DNA of 64,000 nucleotides from Phoronis australis (lineage: Eukaryota > Phoronida > Phoronidae): NCBI GenBank assembly GCA_002633005.1, contig NMRA01000862.1, positions 52,895 through 116,894 on the forward strand, read 5' to 3'. Positions 1 to 13,282 of the stretch are shown in pieces (position 1 is the stretch's first letter; every line of letters begins with the position of its first letter). The notes beneath the pieces were generated by a model, which saw nothing but the letters and a program-made list of their open reading frames with translations, searched no databases and had not been told where the DNA came from. Both the position numbers and the translations under genes were made by a program.

Positions 1-917
1 AATCCAAGCCTAAAGGGTTTGTGACAAATGTCCCTTCTCCTATGCCATCCGGAAATGACATGGAAATATATCATGTATGTTTGCACCTGACTTTTGATTT
101 TTAGTTTTGAGGGCTAGTACGGTGCAGGGGAGATATGCATCGCTTCTGCAACCGTCCCTGAGTGGACAAAAATTTGTTTTAAGCAATTGACAGCAGCTAA
201 CCAGCAAGATCTTCCTGTCCAGTGCAGATATGTTGTCAAAGCCTACTTTCTATATCGGAGATAAAGAACAAAGCCTTTGAAAAGGGACAGCTATTTTTAA
301 ACAAAGATACGTAAGTTGCTTTGTTAATTTACTTATTCAGGTCCTTAGCGGAGGTTGCCATAGGGGTTTGGTTTTGTAAAATTTGGTGCAATTGAATGTG
401 TGGAAATAACAGTTAATAATGTCTAGGGGAAAGAGCACGGTGAGGTAATTCTTAACCTTCAAGAGGTTCTTTCACGTTTCATGAAATTGTTTTGTTATCT
501 ATTATAAACCCATAAAAATATTACATATTCTAAATTCTCAATGACTGTGCAGTCTTAAATCGTGCCTTGAAATGTTACAATTCGTTTATAAATTCATGAC
601 TGTCATTTTTCACGAAAATTGCGTACGAATGATTTCATAGTTGAGCATATTATTCTTACTGCTATTACGCAAACAATGGTGCCTGGGATTTTTAATTACT
701 CTTAAACAACAGAAAGATTATCCATCATTTTTAAATGACCCAAATATTCACATCTTCTATTAGATGAAAAATGAAAAAATCTGAGAAACGGTTCCCTCAG
801 CCATAAGTGTGCTTGACACACCAATAAATCTGTAATCGGTGTTTCAAATTGCTGAATGTATCAGAAATCAAAAGGCTTGATAATGGGTAACAGAGGCTTG
901 ACGTTGTCTCAAATAAC

Positions 918-962
<45 letters not shown>

Positions 963-3350
963 TTTGCAGACGAGTGATGCGTTTAAAGAATTGTTATGGC
1001 TAGGAATGAAAAATAAAGACCCAGTTTTCTACAATACGTAGCGTATACATCCTAGCTTTCTAAAAATAGAAGCAATTTGATTTTGCGAGGAATTAGAGAG
1101 CAGTTACCATATTTTTTTGAAAAACAGGGGCAACATTTTTACCCAACCTGGAGTACTTACGGTAATTATTCATGTTTCAATATTTGTTCCAGGTACAGTG
1201 ATATTTTAAGGCCACTTTAAGCTGCAACAGAGACAAGCTTTGTTACTCCTTTCGCTTCCCACAGCCTATCAACTCACCACCAGTGCTGCATGACACAATG
1301 TACAAGCCAGTGGCCCTGGAGAAATGAGAATCGCAGTACAAAGTTACAATAAGAAAATGTGGCAGTGGATTGCTTGTGTGTGAAGAGGAACTATATCTGA
1401 CTGCTACATCAGTCAGCCTCGTTGGTGAGGAACCCCTTTCATAGGAAATGAGTCGTGTGGACAACAATGGCTTATTTGCTTTGGTGGAAGAAACATAAGG
1501 ACTGGAGCTAAAGAAGTCCCATTAACACTCTGATCTAGTTTAGGGTCAGATTTGGACACAAATCGAGTCAAGTAATATGCTTTTGTGTTTACATTCAAGG
1601 ATCTAAGTGTGGATGTTATTGATGCTAATGAAGTCATGTTAAGGAAAGCCATGGGCCGAAACTGGACCTTTTTTCCAAGAGCCTCTACGGGCCAATGAAA
1701 CTAGATCCCAGTGAAATGAAAGCCGAAAGCATCTGGTATCAATACCTGTCCTTTCTCACTGAGTGATATCAACTTTTCCTTTCTGATAAAAGGCTTTATA
1801 CTAATGGTTAAACATTTTCAATTTGGTATACATTATGTGGAAAGGACATTCAGTGACTGCATCAAATGTATTATTGTCAGCAAAAAAGTCCGTTAATGCT
1901 ACACTTTGATGATCGAATAAATTTTTCATCAACAGGCAAGTGTGTCACTAATTATTCAAACCACAATATTTCTTCAGTTTTAAAGCCCCATACAGTGAAG
2001 TTGTGTTGCTTCGTTATAAATCTGAAATGATTACCAATTACGCTTGCGAATTGTTATGATCCTGTTGACCTATAGAAATGTCCGGCGATCAAAACGAACT
2101 ATTCCGTTTGTTTTTCATTTGATTTGTTTATGTGTGTAACTATTTTTAGAGCTTTTTGAATAAGGCCTTTGAACAGTTTTAAGTTGTGTTCACTTGTCAA
2201 CATGCAAGCAAAGCATGTTTTCAATCGTATCTGGCTGTATAAGAATCTGCTATGCACAAGATTCGAGAATAAACAATAAGCAGTGTATTTAAAAACAAAA
2301 TGGCAAACTGAACAACCACATATATACAACGGAACAACATTGTTAAATAGAATTGCAATTTTCCCAGTGAAAGAGAGTCCATAATCAGGGATGTCAAGGG
2401 CTGACTTTTTGATATGACAGATTTAAGTCTCTCAGGTTACTGCAGAAGGACTGATTTTTACTTCGTTGAAAGGTAAAATAGACGGTAAGGCTGCTGGTTT
2501 CAGTCGTTTTCTCTCCCCTGTAACAGAATAATCAGATAAATTCACTGTATTAGCAAATTATAAAAGAAAACACAAGACAAAACAATTTTTGTAAGGCAGA
2601 CCATACTTGGCATTTCATCTTCATGTTCATATGTAGAAACTAATAGTGAACACAAGTCTTACTTAGGATCTGAATTAAAATATGTGAAACAGGATAAAAG
2701 TGATTTAAGAATGTGTATTTTTTGACACCTACAATGTTTTTTTTTTTTTGATCTCAACAAATAAAATTCATTCTTGGTGTCAATTCCAATGCAATGTTAC
2801 GAATTTACTGAATAGCTCATTCATGCCAACTCGATGACTAATCTGATATTCCTGGGGGTGGGGGTCCGCTATAAAATAAGAAAACTAATCTAGAGAATTT
2901 CATTGGACAGAACATAGTTTTGAAGAGTAACTGCTGTGAAAAAGTCCTCCTTGACTTCTGAGCGGCACACCCACCCAGGACATTATGAGCTGCTACCCAG
3001 TTCTGTTTACATGTTGACAGTGACACGTGCTCTTTCCAATTACCACTAGTGCAGCAGCGACACCACTGGAGAATTTGTCGAATTTCCCATTGGCCACGTC
3101 CAAACAACACATTCCCGGAACTTTTGAAAACTGTAGCTTGATTCTTTCTGCTGGTACATTATGTCTTGACTTCCCTGTTAGCAATCCAATTTGTTAGCTG
3201 CAACGATGTCACCTCGTACAGTACGTTACGTCATCGAAACTCGATATCATTTCATGCTTGTCTTTATCCCCCACCCCCACTCCCCAATTCGATAGTAAAG
3301 AATGCGTACGTGAATGTTAGATTCTTAGATTAAATATTCTTAAATTTCAG
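1..3350. other. Upstream flank or intron, no supported exon
   Basis: I see no sushi or EGF exon here. It contains a TA/TG microsatellite (919-960), a short T run near 2740 and a stretch around 1240-1670 that reads like old coding sequence broken by stops (for example the readable stretch FTFKDLSVDVIDANEVMLRK near 1590-1645), which I cannot assign. Because the sushi exon at 3351 begins in phase 1 after an acceptor, at least one exon of the gene must lie upstream of it; it is probably outside the window. Confidence 0.5.
919..960. repeat. TA/TG dinucleotide microsatellite
   Basis: A short TA run passes directly into about 18 TG repeats. This is an ordinary simple repeat. It makes a spurious Cys/Val-rich open frame on the + strand, which I do not regard as a gene. 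Confidence 0.95.
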
Positions 3351-3551
3351 AAACTTGCACAGTGCCACAGGAAACAGCAAAAATGCGATTCTCTTTCCAA
3401 GATGATACACCGTTATCGAGCATGGTATTTCTAAACCAAACAATTTTCGGCTTTTGCAAACCCGGATACAAGGGTTTGATGAGAGCCACGTGCGCGGACA
3501 GTCAAGGCAACTTTATCCTCACGCCCAGGTTTCATGACAGTGTTTGTAGAG
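3351..3551 (+). CDS. Sushi (CCP) exon 1
   Basis: This 201-nt exon (67 codons, phase 1-1) follows a TTTCAG acceptor and precedes a GTAGGA donor. The translation starts ETCTVPQETAKM and carries the four-cysteine sushi order: TC near residue 3, FCKPGY in the middle, ATCADSQGN, and SVC at the end. CKPGY is the typical second-cysteine context of CCP modules. The tryptophan usually found between cysteines 3 and 4 is absent; the segment reads NFILTPRF instead, so it is a slightly divergent module. It is the first exon of the gene visible here, and its phase 1 entry shows that at least one earlier exon exists. An 11-kb intron follows. Sushi modules are beta-sandwich folds held by C1-C3 and C2-C4 disulfides and act in extracellular protein binding. 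Confidence 0.85.
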
Positions 3552-4400
3552 GTAGGAGAAGAATAAGCTACATGTAGTTTGCACATTGGTTGAACGTTAG
3601 TGTCATTGAAATGTGCTCATCAGAGTCTGCCTATTTCTTCGTTTTCTTTTTCTTTTGACGACTAAGTATCAGTCCACGGATCCACCGACCACAGTATAGT
3701 CACCAAGCGCCAAGTTGGGGGTCAGCCATTCAGAACCATGTTTAGTCTAATAAATCACAATCGGCATGAGAGAAATTGGGTGAAGTATAACATCACAAAG
3801 ATTAGTGGTTAAGGAGATACAACGGTAGTCTACTGGGGGGGGGGCAAAATGAGTCAATTTCTTGATGCGGAATGAGTCATTCTTGACTACATTTCTATTG
3901 CAGTTTCTGCTTCAAACAGAATCTTTTCTGAATAATTTTGATATCATAAGATAGTACAGGACCAATGTAAGCAAAAACGGCACCGACACTAAAACATCGT
4001 TTACCATGGTAACGCTGGAACTGTTTCCGTGGAGGTACATTTCATGTTAGTGAATAATCAGCAGTAAGTTATACCCTTATAGCGAAGTTGCCCCCACGAG
4101 AAAACCCAAAATATTAACATGGGCATGTGGTAAAATAAAAAATCTTTGTCGGCCCTTCATGCAGGATCGGTAATAGGCGTCTGAATTTCACTATATGTAC
4201 ATGTACTTTCAGACTGCACATTTGTGTATTTGTCGTGTTAAAGGAAAAGTCACCCTCTTTAATTAGTCTTTTTTACCGTCTTAATCGGTCTATATCCACA
4301 TCACCTCGTATACTGTCGATCTTACCTCGCCGAGAGGTGTCGCGTTAACCTGTGAGGAAGATGAGAACCGACGCAGCGACATCAGTGGTTCTTCTGCAGA

Positions 4401-4620
4401 GTGAGTACCGCTGTGGTGATCTGTATCGTTCCCGCTTACACGAAATATGAAGCTGCGAGGAAAGCAGGTATATCGTTTTTTCGATTTCCTCGAGAGCCCA
4501 TAATGCTTCGGAAGTGGCTCGCGGTAGTGAAAAATGAAAAGTACGCCGTTAATACCGAGTATGAGGCCATGAAACTTCTCCGTGTCTGTTAGTGGCCTGC
4601 ATTTTGTCTCATCGGTTGTT
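4401..4620 (+). pseudogene. Decayed THAP-type zinc-finger domain
   Basis: The + strand translation contains GISFFRFPREPIMLRKWL, which matches the core of the THAP DNA-binding domain (hydrophobic-F-FP, then a basic pair and W) with family spacing. The first zinc cysteine is present (VVIC), but the second is replaced (IVPAY where VPGC is usual). The closing C-x2-H-F element is out of frame and degraded: a frame change near 4585 turns it into SGLHF. THAP domains occur in P-element-like and other DNA transposases and in host factors derived from them. Loss of zinc ligands and the stop soon after LLRVC indicate a non-functional copy. Coding-like debris further along (6840-7850) could belong to the same element, but I cannot show it. 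Confidence 0.6.
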
Positions 4621-4982
4621 GATCAGTTTTTGATCATGGAGAATTGTAGTTGGCCATGAAAACATAGACATTTACAATTAATTCAAGGCGTGAGAGCATA
4701 CCGTTTTATACATGTATAACCTGTTTGATGATTGAGTCGTTCGTGAGGTGTCTGTTTGTTCCTCATCTGGGTGTAGGATGGTTTTGCCGTGGTATAATAC
4801 AACAATTAACAGAATTAGTTTGCTTAACTGTTTTTAATTGATTTTAAGAACACAAGCAGCTCCCTCTAAAATATAAAATCATACTAGATTTGTTCATCCA
4901 ACTCATTGAATACCAAACTAAAGCATACACATGTACAATATGCGTTAGTTGAATGATGGCTGATCTAAAGTGCAGGCGTGCG

Positions 4983-5109
4983 TTCAGTAACGCTAGGACC
5001 TACACTAGGACCTAGCTCAAAAGTCACCTGTTCTCATTTGAAATGCACGACAATGTCTCACGTGATCTCGCGAAATCTTATCTTTTAGCGAGGTCCTACC
5101 GTTACTGAA
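4983..5109. mobile_element. Short MITE with 19-bp terminal inverted repeats
   Basis: The left end TTCAGTAACGCTAGGACCT (4983-5001) is the reverse complement of the right end (5091-5109) apart from one base. The 127-bp interior has no coding capacity. This is the form of a miniature inverted-repeat transposable element. I could not identify a clean target-site duplication, so the superfamily is open. Confidence 0.65.
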
Positions 5110-6839
5110 TAATAGCCAGGTTTGCGAATTTATCTATTTAACTGGCACTGCCAGATGCGTCAAATATGGTATTTTTGCAAATTGCCAAGAAAAACAGCTT
5201 TGAAATCTCTTGGGAAATACACAAGGAACTTAGCGATACATTTGAGAACCTTAAAAGTGAGAAGAGGTCATATGAAAGATGTGGAACCTGTCCTCTCAAG
5301 AAGACACTAAGTACATTCACTGCACACTAGAGGGGAAATACGACAGAAGTCTGAACAATGACCAAAGACGTAAAACCAAAGTTCAACGTCCTTCTTCGTG
5401 TGAGCGCAGGTAGGAATCAACAGACTCCAGGGTCTGTCCATGAGGAATAGTTTTAGGTGTAAGTCATTCGTGCATACTTTTGTTGGCACACCGTGATTGC
5501 TTATAACTTGGGCCTCATTGCTTAATCATATCTTATTTCAAGTGTCTTGAAGTATATTTAGTGTATACACATTGTTACACAACGATAAAATGACTGTAGA
5601 GGGGAACAACTGCTCAAAATACCCATGTTAGCAATATCCTGTCTGTGAAAAATGATGTTTAGTTAAGTTCATGAGTTTTGTTACGCGGGTAGGACTGCAA
5701 CAGGTACCCGAAATAACAGAAAGGTTGTGGTCCTTGAATCTTTCTCTTTGCTTCCATTAACGAGAAGCAACATTTAATGGCCAATATGTTTATTAGACTG
5801 AAATTATGTTCCATTGACATAGAAAATAACCACCAAATGTGGTTAAACATTTTACACGACTTCTGCCCATGACCTACGCTTAGAGACTAGAGAGTATGTT
5901 ATGTCCGCTATTGAATTTATGCGATTGAATATGAAATTAATCAAACATGCCAAAGCCGTCAAAAATATTGTGTATTTTCAAAAAGTACATTGATATTAAG
6001 TTGTGATTTTACAACTAGTGAAGTTTAACAAGGTGGTTAGGCTAAAAATGGAATGGAACTCAAAAAATGGAAGTGATGCATGCCTAATATGAAGTTCACA
6101 GTTTTGCCCTACCACTCATCTCTGAAGAAGACGACAACCGCACATCAAAATGCACCCTCCCAAAATTGGAACAAAAAAGACAGAAAATTCTAATATGTCT
6201 CCAAATTGGCCCGTTGACTTGAGGACCTGCGGGTCAATTGATCTGATATCCACGTAAAAAATTCCGGTATTGTTTCATGCATGCTGAATTTGCAGTAGAG
6301 CTCAAAATTCCTGTTTACCTCATATGATTGCCAAGAAGCGGTGTATTTATGAATGAATTTTAGGGTCAACTAACAAAAATAATCATTGAGTGTTGTGAGG
6401 GTTCCACAATATTTGTCTAGGATCTTGAACCTAGGGTTTCCATGCCATACTTGTGCATGAAAGACAGTGTATGCCGTGTATACAATGGATTACAAAAACA
6501 CAATTGCACAAGTCAGATGTTTGTTTGGAAATCTGTTTTGTTGAAATGGTTAACTTTTTTGTGCTCATGGTGAAAGTGGGCTAATGTGAAGTGCAGAATG
6601 GTATTGCTCAACTACTGGGGTCATGTCAGTTGCCATCTACAGTTCTGTGTTATTTAAGGTTACACAAAACCAGAATGGCAGTGAACTAGGGTGGGGAGAT
6701 CTTGTACGGTTGTAAGGGGGATTTTAGTTGGTCTTGCTACATGTAGAAATTGTTTAGCAAATCCATAGTATACAGTGGTTGCTACTCAAGCACGCTAGAG
6801 TAACCACCTCTGTTAAGACCCTGTTGTTTTCATTTGGGT

Positions 6840-7850
6840 TGATTCCTGTAGCCTATGACTGTGAACATGCAGCAAACGCTATTTCCAATACACCTGATTG
6901 AATGTAACTATGAATATTCAGAGATAAACAGAAGGTGCCAGACAAAACAGGCAGACTTAATGAAATCTCAGAGTGGGTTAAAAGAAAGCGAGTTGGATTT
7001 GGAACCCATGGATACTACAGTAACAGTAAGTACTTGTAAAAACCTGTAACAAATTCCGTAATTGCATAAAATCGGTCAATTGTTTAATGTTATGATGTTA
7101 TGAAGAGAAACATAATGCACAACGACATGCATTTCATAATGACGCCGACACATAGGTAGCGGGGATAATTTAAATCGGTCTCAATATTTTCTTCATGTAG
7201 TGTGTCGTACTTGTTCTGTTTTATACCTTTGTCCTACTGTCAGGTACATAGAAATTCATTTTGTAAATTTATAATCAAATCTGAATGACTTATTTGTGAT
7301 GCCTTCACTTTAGATTGGTATTCATATTTTCTTAGCCAAAATGGTCACATTAAAATTAATGTTTTATTTTTTCATTAACACAATTTTAGGAATCAGGAAA
7401 GGCTTATGCTGAAGAAGTGGCTTCAGCTGAAGTTGAAGACTTGCCGATTACTAGTAAAGGTTGGGTATGACAAAGTTCAAAACTAGCAAGAAGGCACCCT
7501 GAACCGTTGAAAAAACTCATCCTGGACAACTAATTGATTGAGCTAGAGAGAAGCCGAAAAGTCTACTCCCAGAAGATGTGTCAAAGAGAATTTGTAACTT
7601 GAGTCGGGGAAAAAGTATTTGCCAAAGATTACTGGCTTATACCACAACAGGTCCAAAGCAATTTGTTGAGATAGGATACTCCCAGTAAATGTGGAAAACT
7701 GTGTCAGTTGGATGTAGGTGATGTCACAAAGGAAAAGGAGTAGGCATTGGAAATAGACAATCTGCGCTTTAAGAGTGTCAATGATGTACATGTAGCATTG
7801 GATAAATTCAAAGGGAGGAGGACAGTGACTGGACCTGTAAATACTCTGGC
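6840..7850 (+). pseudogene. Unassigned decayed coding-like region
   Basis: Two exon-like stretches appear: about 6852-7028 (ending before GTAAGT, rich in Glu and Lys and including KESELDLEPMDTT) and 7390-7460 (after TTTTAG, with EEVASAEVEDLPITSK). A longer stretch (7530-7820) reads as Lys/Glu-rich coding sequence in one frame but has several stops. The composition is like the region after a THAP domain in transposase-derived genes, and it lies 2.4 kb downstream of the THAP relic. No catalytic motif is visible. It may be a dead transposon or a dead host gene. Confidence 0.3.
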
Positions 7851-10800
7851 GGATCTGCTAAATCCAGTGGCATCATTATTATATCAGCACAGTTGTGTAG
7901 AGAAGTAGGCTTGCGTGTTGTTGCAACCTTTGTTTGCATCAGAACTGCTGAGCAAACAGCACAAATCTAAGTTTACTTGGATTGAATTTTTGTCTAGCCA
8001 CCGATCATGCTCCTGTGGATTAAGTTGGTACAGCCACATGGCAATGGTACATAGTTCTTCCTGTTTAGCCACTAGATTTTTGATCTGACAGAATTTCTCT
8101 GTGTGGCCATTACATTTAGACGGGTTTTTTCGTGATTCATGACTGTATTGTTTATTTTCCATGAAATTGATTTGAATTTATATTTCCGCAATTTACTTAT
8201 CATTATGGATTTTTGTTTGTAAATTAGTATTTATTACTGACATTTGAACCCCAGTTTGGGTGGTTTTGTTCATGTGTCTTTCTGCCTGCGTTGTAAATAC
8301 ACATTCCGTCAAGGATGTAAAGTTTTGATTTAGACAATTTACCTGTATAATCTTTTCTCAATTTCGTCCTTATCCAGATTGGAATTGCAGCAAATTGACA
8401 GTTTGCTATTCCTCGAGATCATGTTGAGTGTATAAAGTCACACACTGTTAGACAAGCCATCTTATAGAGCCTGGTCTCTAGCAAATGCACATTGCCAGTT
8501 CTTTTCGAAATTCTGAAATTACTCAAAAGTGACCAGGAAATACTACCTGTTTCATGATAAATTGTCTAAGTCAAAAGTTGTTTTATGTAATTGAAGACGG
8601 ACTTGGAATGATTTTTGTTGCAGTACTGAAAAGTGTCGGTGGATTTTTGAATTGACCATTTTATGCTTCCTATGAGTAGTTTCGTAACCAGTCTAGTATG
8701 TATATACATCTGTAATCGCACGGCAATTGTAATGCAAACCATGTTGCAAAAGTATTTTTCCATGACCATTTCATTGCAAAAATGCCGTTCAGTTGGAACC
8801 GACCAGCCTATTTTTCATTTTGTGGTGGGTGGTTATTTGTTGATCAGAACATTGATGTGTTACATAATTCTCCGTACAAACAGCCACCTCAAATATGTGA
8901 AGAAGAAATTTACAGTGTTGTCAGTGACATTGCGAAATCCGTTTTTGCAGTAAAACTAAATCACTTTGTTGTTCCCTGACTTTATGGGTTTTGTGTGGTT
9001 GACTCTGTCCTGTAGGATTTGGAGTGTTGAAAAGGTCTAGAAGTCATAACATTTGCACTTTTGACTATACAGTCATTTTTGTATTGTATTATTAAAACAT
9101 ATTTTGTAGTATACAAGTCTCTGGTTGGTGTTTAATATTTTTTCACAAGGAATATTTTCAACTTAGATGAGTTGTCTGTGAGGTAGACAACTTTAAAATG
9201 AGATAAGGAATAAGACTGTCAAATATTATTTTATTTTTAGGTCAGTGAGTGATTACCTTTGAAAAATTAATGCAGAATTTGAGAATAAATCAATACTAGC
9301 CGTTACCCTTTCGCACGGGCAGCAGCTAGTGGAAAACGCCGAGGGAAATAGTTACACTTAAGAGTGAACCAAGTGTTCATCGCAAGAGACAGGAACACTT
9401 CTTGAAGAGACCGCTATCAAAGCTTCAAGCAGAATTTCTGTCACTGTCAGAAATTAGTAGGCAAAGTATGCGGCTGCGGGAGTCTCATAAATTACATACT
9501 GAGGTAGAAAGCCAGCTAGCTGTATGAAGACTATCGTCATCACACACTGCAGCTAGGTAGCCGTGTGTAGAGCTCTGTTAAACACCGAAATTTCACACAA
9601 CCCGGGTGCTCAGCTAGTCACCTCGTCGTGGAACTTAGAACTAACAAAATGCAATGGTGCATGCAGAATATGGGAATGAACAAACATTCACATTGCCTGT
9701 TACAGCCGTTCATAGAGCTAAAAAAGCTATAAACGCTAACAATGGAAAATCTGTCGTCGTTTTGAAAACGGTGCATGTTCGTGACACGCGCACGTACGCG
9801 CCATTTCCTAAAATTTCGCGATATCTCTCGAGAGATTCTTCTGAAATTGGGTTTTCTGGTATTAAAATAGTAAAAACTTGTACGCAACCTAAATAGGTGA
9901 CTCAAGGAAGAGTAATCAAATTTTAATGGGGCATTATTACGTTTGGCGGCGACAGGCGAGTTATACGCGACAGAAGCCGGAGGTAGTGAAATTAAGACGA
10001 CCGACTGGAGTCACCAAGGACAGTACGAAACTGGCCACCCTCCCTCCGCGTCCCCGAAAAAACGGCTAGCGAGAAAATATAGGACACCTCGAATCCAAAC
10101 AGGGGGCCGGTGCGTTACATAGGACCAAGGAGGTGCTGAAACGGGCGTGACGGATGTCTGTAGTGGAGCGGGGGTGAAGGAGTTTGTGCAAACGATGCAT
10201 TTTTTTAACAGACTAGCCGTTACCCGTGCTTTGGCATAGAGAACATTAGATAAGCATCTTCATTGTTCCCGTTGTTATGATAAAGATAATAACAGTCATT
10301 TATCAGTAACGGTCTATTGTACACCCAGTTTTATGTATCCATGCGACCTGTGTTATTTTATCCAACACTGACACAACGAAAACAATGATATGACCGATGG
10401 GCGATATATATGCGACGAGTTGCCATGGACAGTGGTGGAGTTTGTCTCGCCGTTGGAATGTTTTTAGAGGACTGCAAACCCGGTTTTTTGTCAGGAAGAC
10501 AAGTCTTATGCGGTATTTTGTTTTAAGTCGTATGAAAAATTGTGGTTATGCCACTAAATTCATCACACATTTGATATTACAATGCATTAAGTGTACATTT
10601 GATTAACAGAAAATCTGATTTGAAGATGTGTGAAAAGATACCCAAGAGGAAATTACAATACATAACAGCTATAAATCAAAATAATGTACTTTGTCGAGTT
10701 CATGTCTAACCCTGTTCACTGGGGAGGATATAATCGACTTTTTACAAAAATGGAGCCATGTATGGTACTATAGTCCTAGGTGGTAAGTTGTAAGACATTC

Positions 10801-12808
10801 AAAAGATTCAGGAGGAACAAACTTAATGTAATATATCAAAAAACATTAAAGGCAACCTGATTTACGTGGTGGCGCAACGATCTCAGATATTTGAAAAATT
10901 CTCATTTTAGTGCAATTGAGGTGCCAGAATGATTATTATTATTATTTCATGCAATGAAAGTAATACGTTTTGTCAATATTTTGGCCAAGTTTCATTCTCA
11001 TAGCAGTAGGGGTAAATTTGGTATAGCAGTGTATTAAACATAACCTCAAAATGGCATATCGGGGGATAGCGTAGTAAAACTAGTAAATGAGGGTGGTAAA
11101 TCGGAATCTTTTTTCAACACACCTGTGTAACAATCTGGTGGCACCACTAAACAATGCCGAGTGAATAATAGCCAATAGCTTTCATTCAAGGAAACGTATA
11201 AACAGTTAAAATAACGGAGTTGCAACCGAATCGATTTAACAATTGCGCATGTCCGGCGGAAATTAGGGTGCGCAAAGGTTATTGGGTTTGATTGGGGTAC
11301 ATGGAATGGCCGATTGGTTTCCACGGCGTGTGGTTTGTGCGTAATTCTGCCTCTATTCGGCCTAATAAGCGCCCATGCCCCAATAAGTGTCCCAACGCGT
11401 TTTCAGACTTTGCTAAAGTAAATGCCTTACCTGCAGTTCTAACGTCTCCAATTTATCAATTGAAAGATCCGACAGTCCTGAATTTGTAGACCACGAGCCT
11501 AACCGTTATGTCCGTATACACTTCAAACTTACGCCGCGATTCAAAAAGAACGCAGAAGTTTTGCTGCTCTTGCGAGGGATGTGCCCCACTATGCGGGTCT
11601 GGACGCAGCGTACTTGTCAGCGGTATTGCATTGTTTCTTTCCGGTACAGATCTTTTCCGGGCTCAACAGGAATCCAAACTTCTTTGTACACGTTAAAACC
11701 TTGAATCGAAGACTAATAAAAAAACTCGACCAGTGTTACAACATGGCCAAGAAGCGCGCGCTGCTTAATGAACCGGCTGTCATCGAAGGCATTTAATCGG
11801 GGACTATCTATTCATGAAACGGGTAACATAGCATCGGCAAGAAATAAATATTGACCCTAATTTCCGAAAGTTTCTAATACCGTAAAAGAACTTTTGCATT
11901 ATTTTTACGAGAAATTATTTAACTAATCATAATTGGTGTTTTTAAAGTCAAAATGACCCACTGATAGTGAACACATTCTCACCCTTACACCCCGAATCTT
12001 CCCGAGAATAGCTGTTACACTACGGTCACGCATCCACTCACCCGGTGACTCAATGAGTGACAGATCGGTCTTACCGAAAAAACTCTCGAACATTTTTTAG
12101 CAGATGAGGCCAGCAAGTGCTAAGCTAATTATTAAAACACGCCCTGCTTGACTGCTTGCGTTAATTACTTTGGATACAATGCACACCTAGATCATTACAT
12201 CGCATTTACTATGGCAAATGAACTCTGATGACAAGCACACGCACGCTTACTCTCACACACACGCGTACAAACTTCAAAACAAACCTTACGTGACAACAAC
12301 ATGTGTGTTTCTCCAGAGATTTTTCTCGTGTTGCGGGCTACAATCTAGCGCAGATTTGGACTTAATCTGCCGTTAATGCAGACTCCGCAAGAACTTAAAA
12401 ATATTAGAGACGCTATTTGGAAAACTTGAGGAGGATTTCAGGTAATTTGTTGAGTCGAAGCGGTATTCTTATTCGAGAATTCAAGCTCTATTGACGATTG
12501 CGAGACCGGCAGCTACGCATTTGTCGGCAAGATTTCGCCCTGGGATTTCATCACAATTTTCTGAAAAATGATCGTAATTTTACAACGCATTTTGATAGCA
12601 ATGCACCACAATTTTGTAGAAAGTAAATAATAATATTCTGCACGCTTTATCTTAGCGCGGTAATGCATAAAGTTTGCGTACGTTAAGTGAGTTGACCCAG
12701 AACCGGTGATTGTGTTGAGGCGTAATCCTCAAAATTGCTCATGTTGGCTTGGTTCTGGTCAAGCGAAAACAAGTTTTTTTTTTACTACCAACCGCCGTGA
12801 AGTATTTG

Positions 12809-13282
12809 TTACTGTTTCTTTGAAGGGAGATATTGTTGGGCAGTTTCCAAGATACGTTTTCTTGCAGCCCTGAAAATGGGCGCTGCATACTTTAGGCCTG
12901 TGCTACATGTAAGAAGTCGGAAAGAATTCACTAAGTCGGCCTTTGCTACCAGCTCTACCGATGTCTCTGACCTATGTTTAACGCAGTTCTTGATCCTTGG
13001 GAAACAGGTAGTAACTAAATTCTTTATCTCGCTAACTGGTATTATAGCATGCCAGGCACACAACACGTATAACCTCCATGTGGCCGGTTCGCCCTCACGC
13101 GTGCCGACGTACTTGTTTACCGGCTTAACCACAATGCAACATTCTGACCCATTTCCAATATGGCGGCGTTGTAACTCCGCTATTGGACAGTATTTACACC
13201 GTGAAAACAAGGCTGCGAAGCCGTAAAATGTGTTTGAGCCTATAACTTTGGTAGAACATAATGTTTTTGGGAAATATTTCAC
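12809..13282 (-). other. 157-codon open frame, unrecognised, doubtful
   Basis: A 157-codon open frame on the minus strand overlaps a 116-codon open frame on the plus strand (12876-13226). I recognise no domain, signal peptide or membrane segment in either. Open frames on both strands in one interval inside a large intron suggest an old repeat rather than a gene. I record it only because it is among the longest open frames in the window. Confidence 0.15.

Noticed and set aside
856-1041. 61-codon open frame with a VCVCVC tract
   Set aside because: It is produced by the TG microsatellite.
5142-5330. 62-codon open frame reading LALPDASNMVFLQIAKK
   Set aside because: It looks coding-like but has no ATG near the start, no splice context and no recognised domain, and it overlaps a minus-strand open frame.
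7884-8162. 92-codon minus-strand frame next to the decayed coding region
   Set aside because: I recognise no domain; it overlaps the continuation of plus-strand debris and is probably a chance open frame.
12876-13226. 116-codon open frame on the plus strand
   Set aside because: It overlaps a longer open frame on the minus strand; neither has a domain or splice context.
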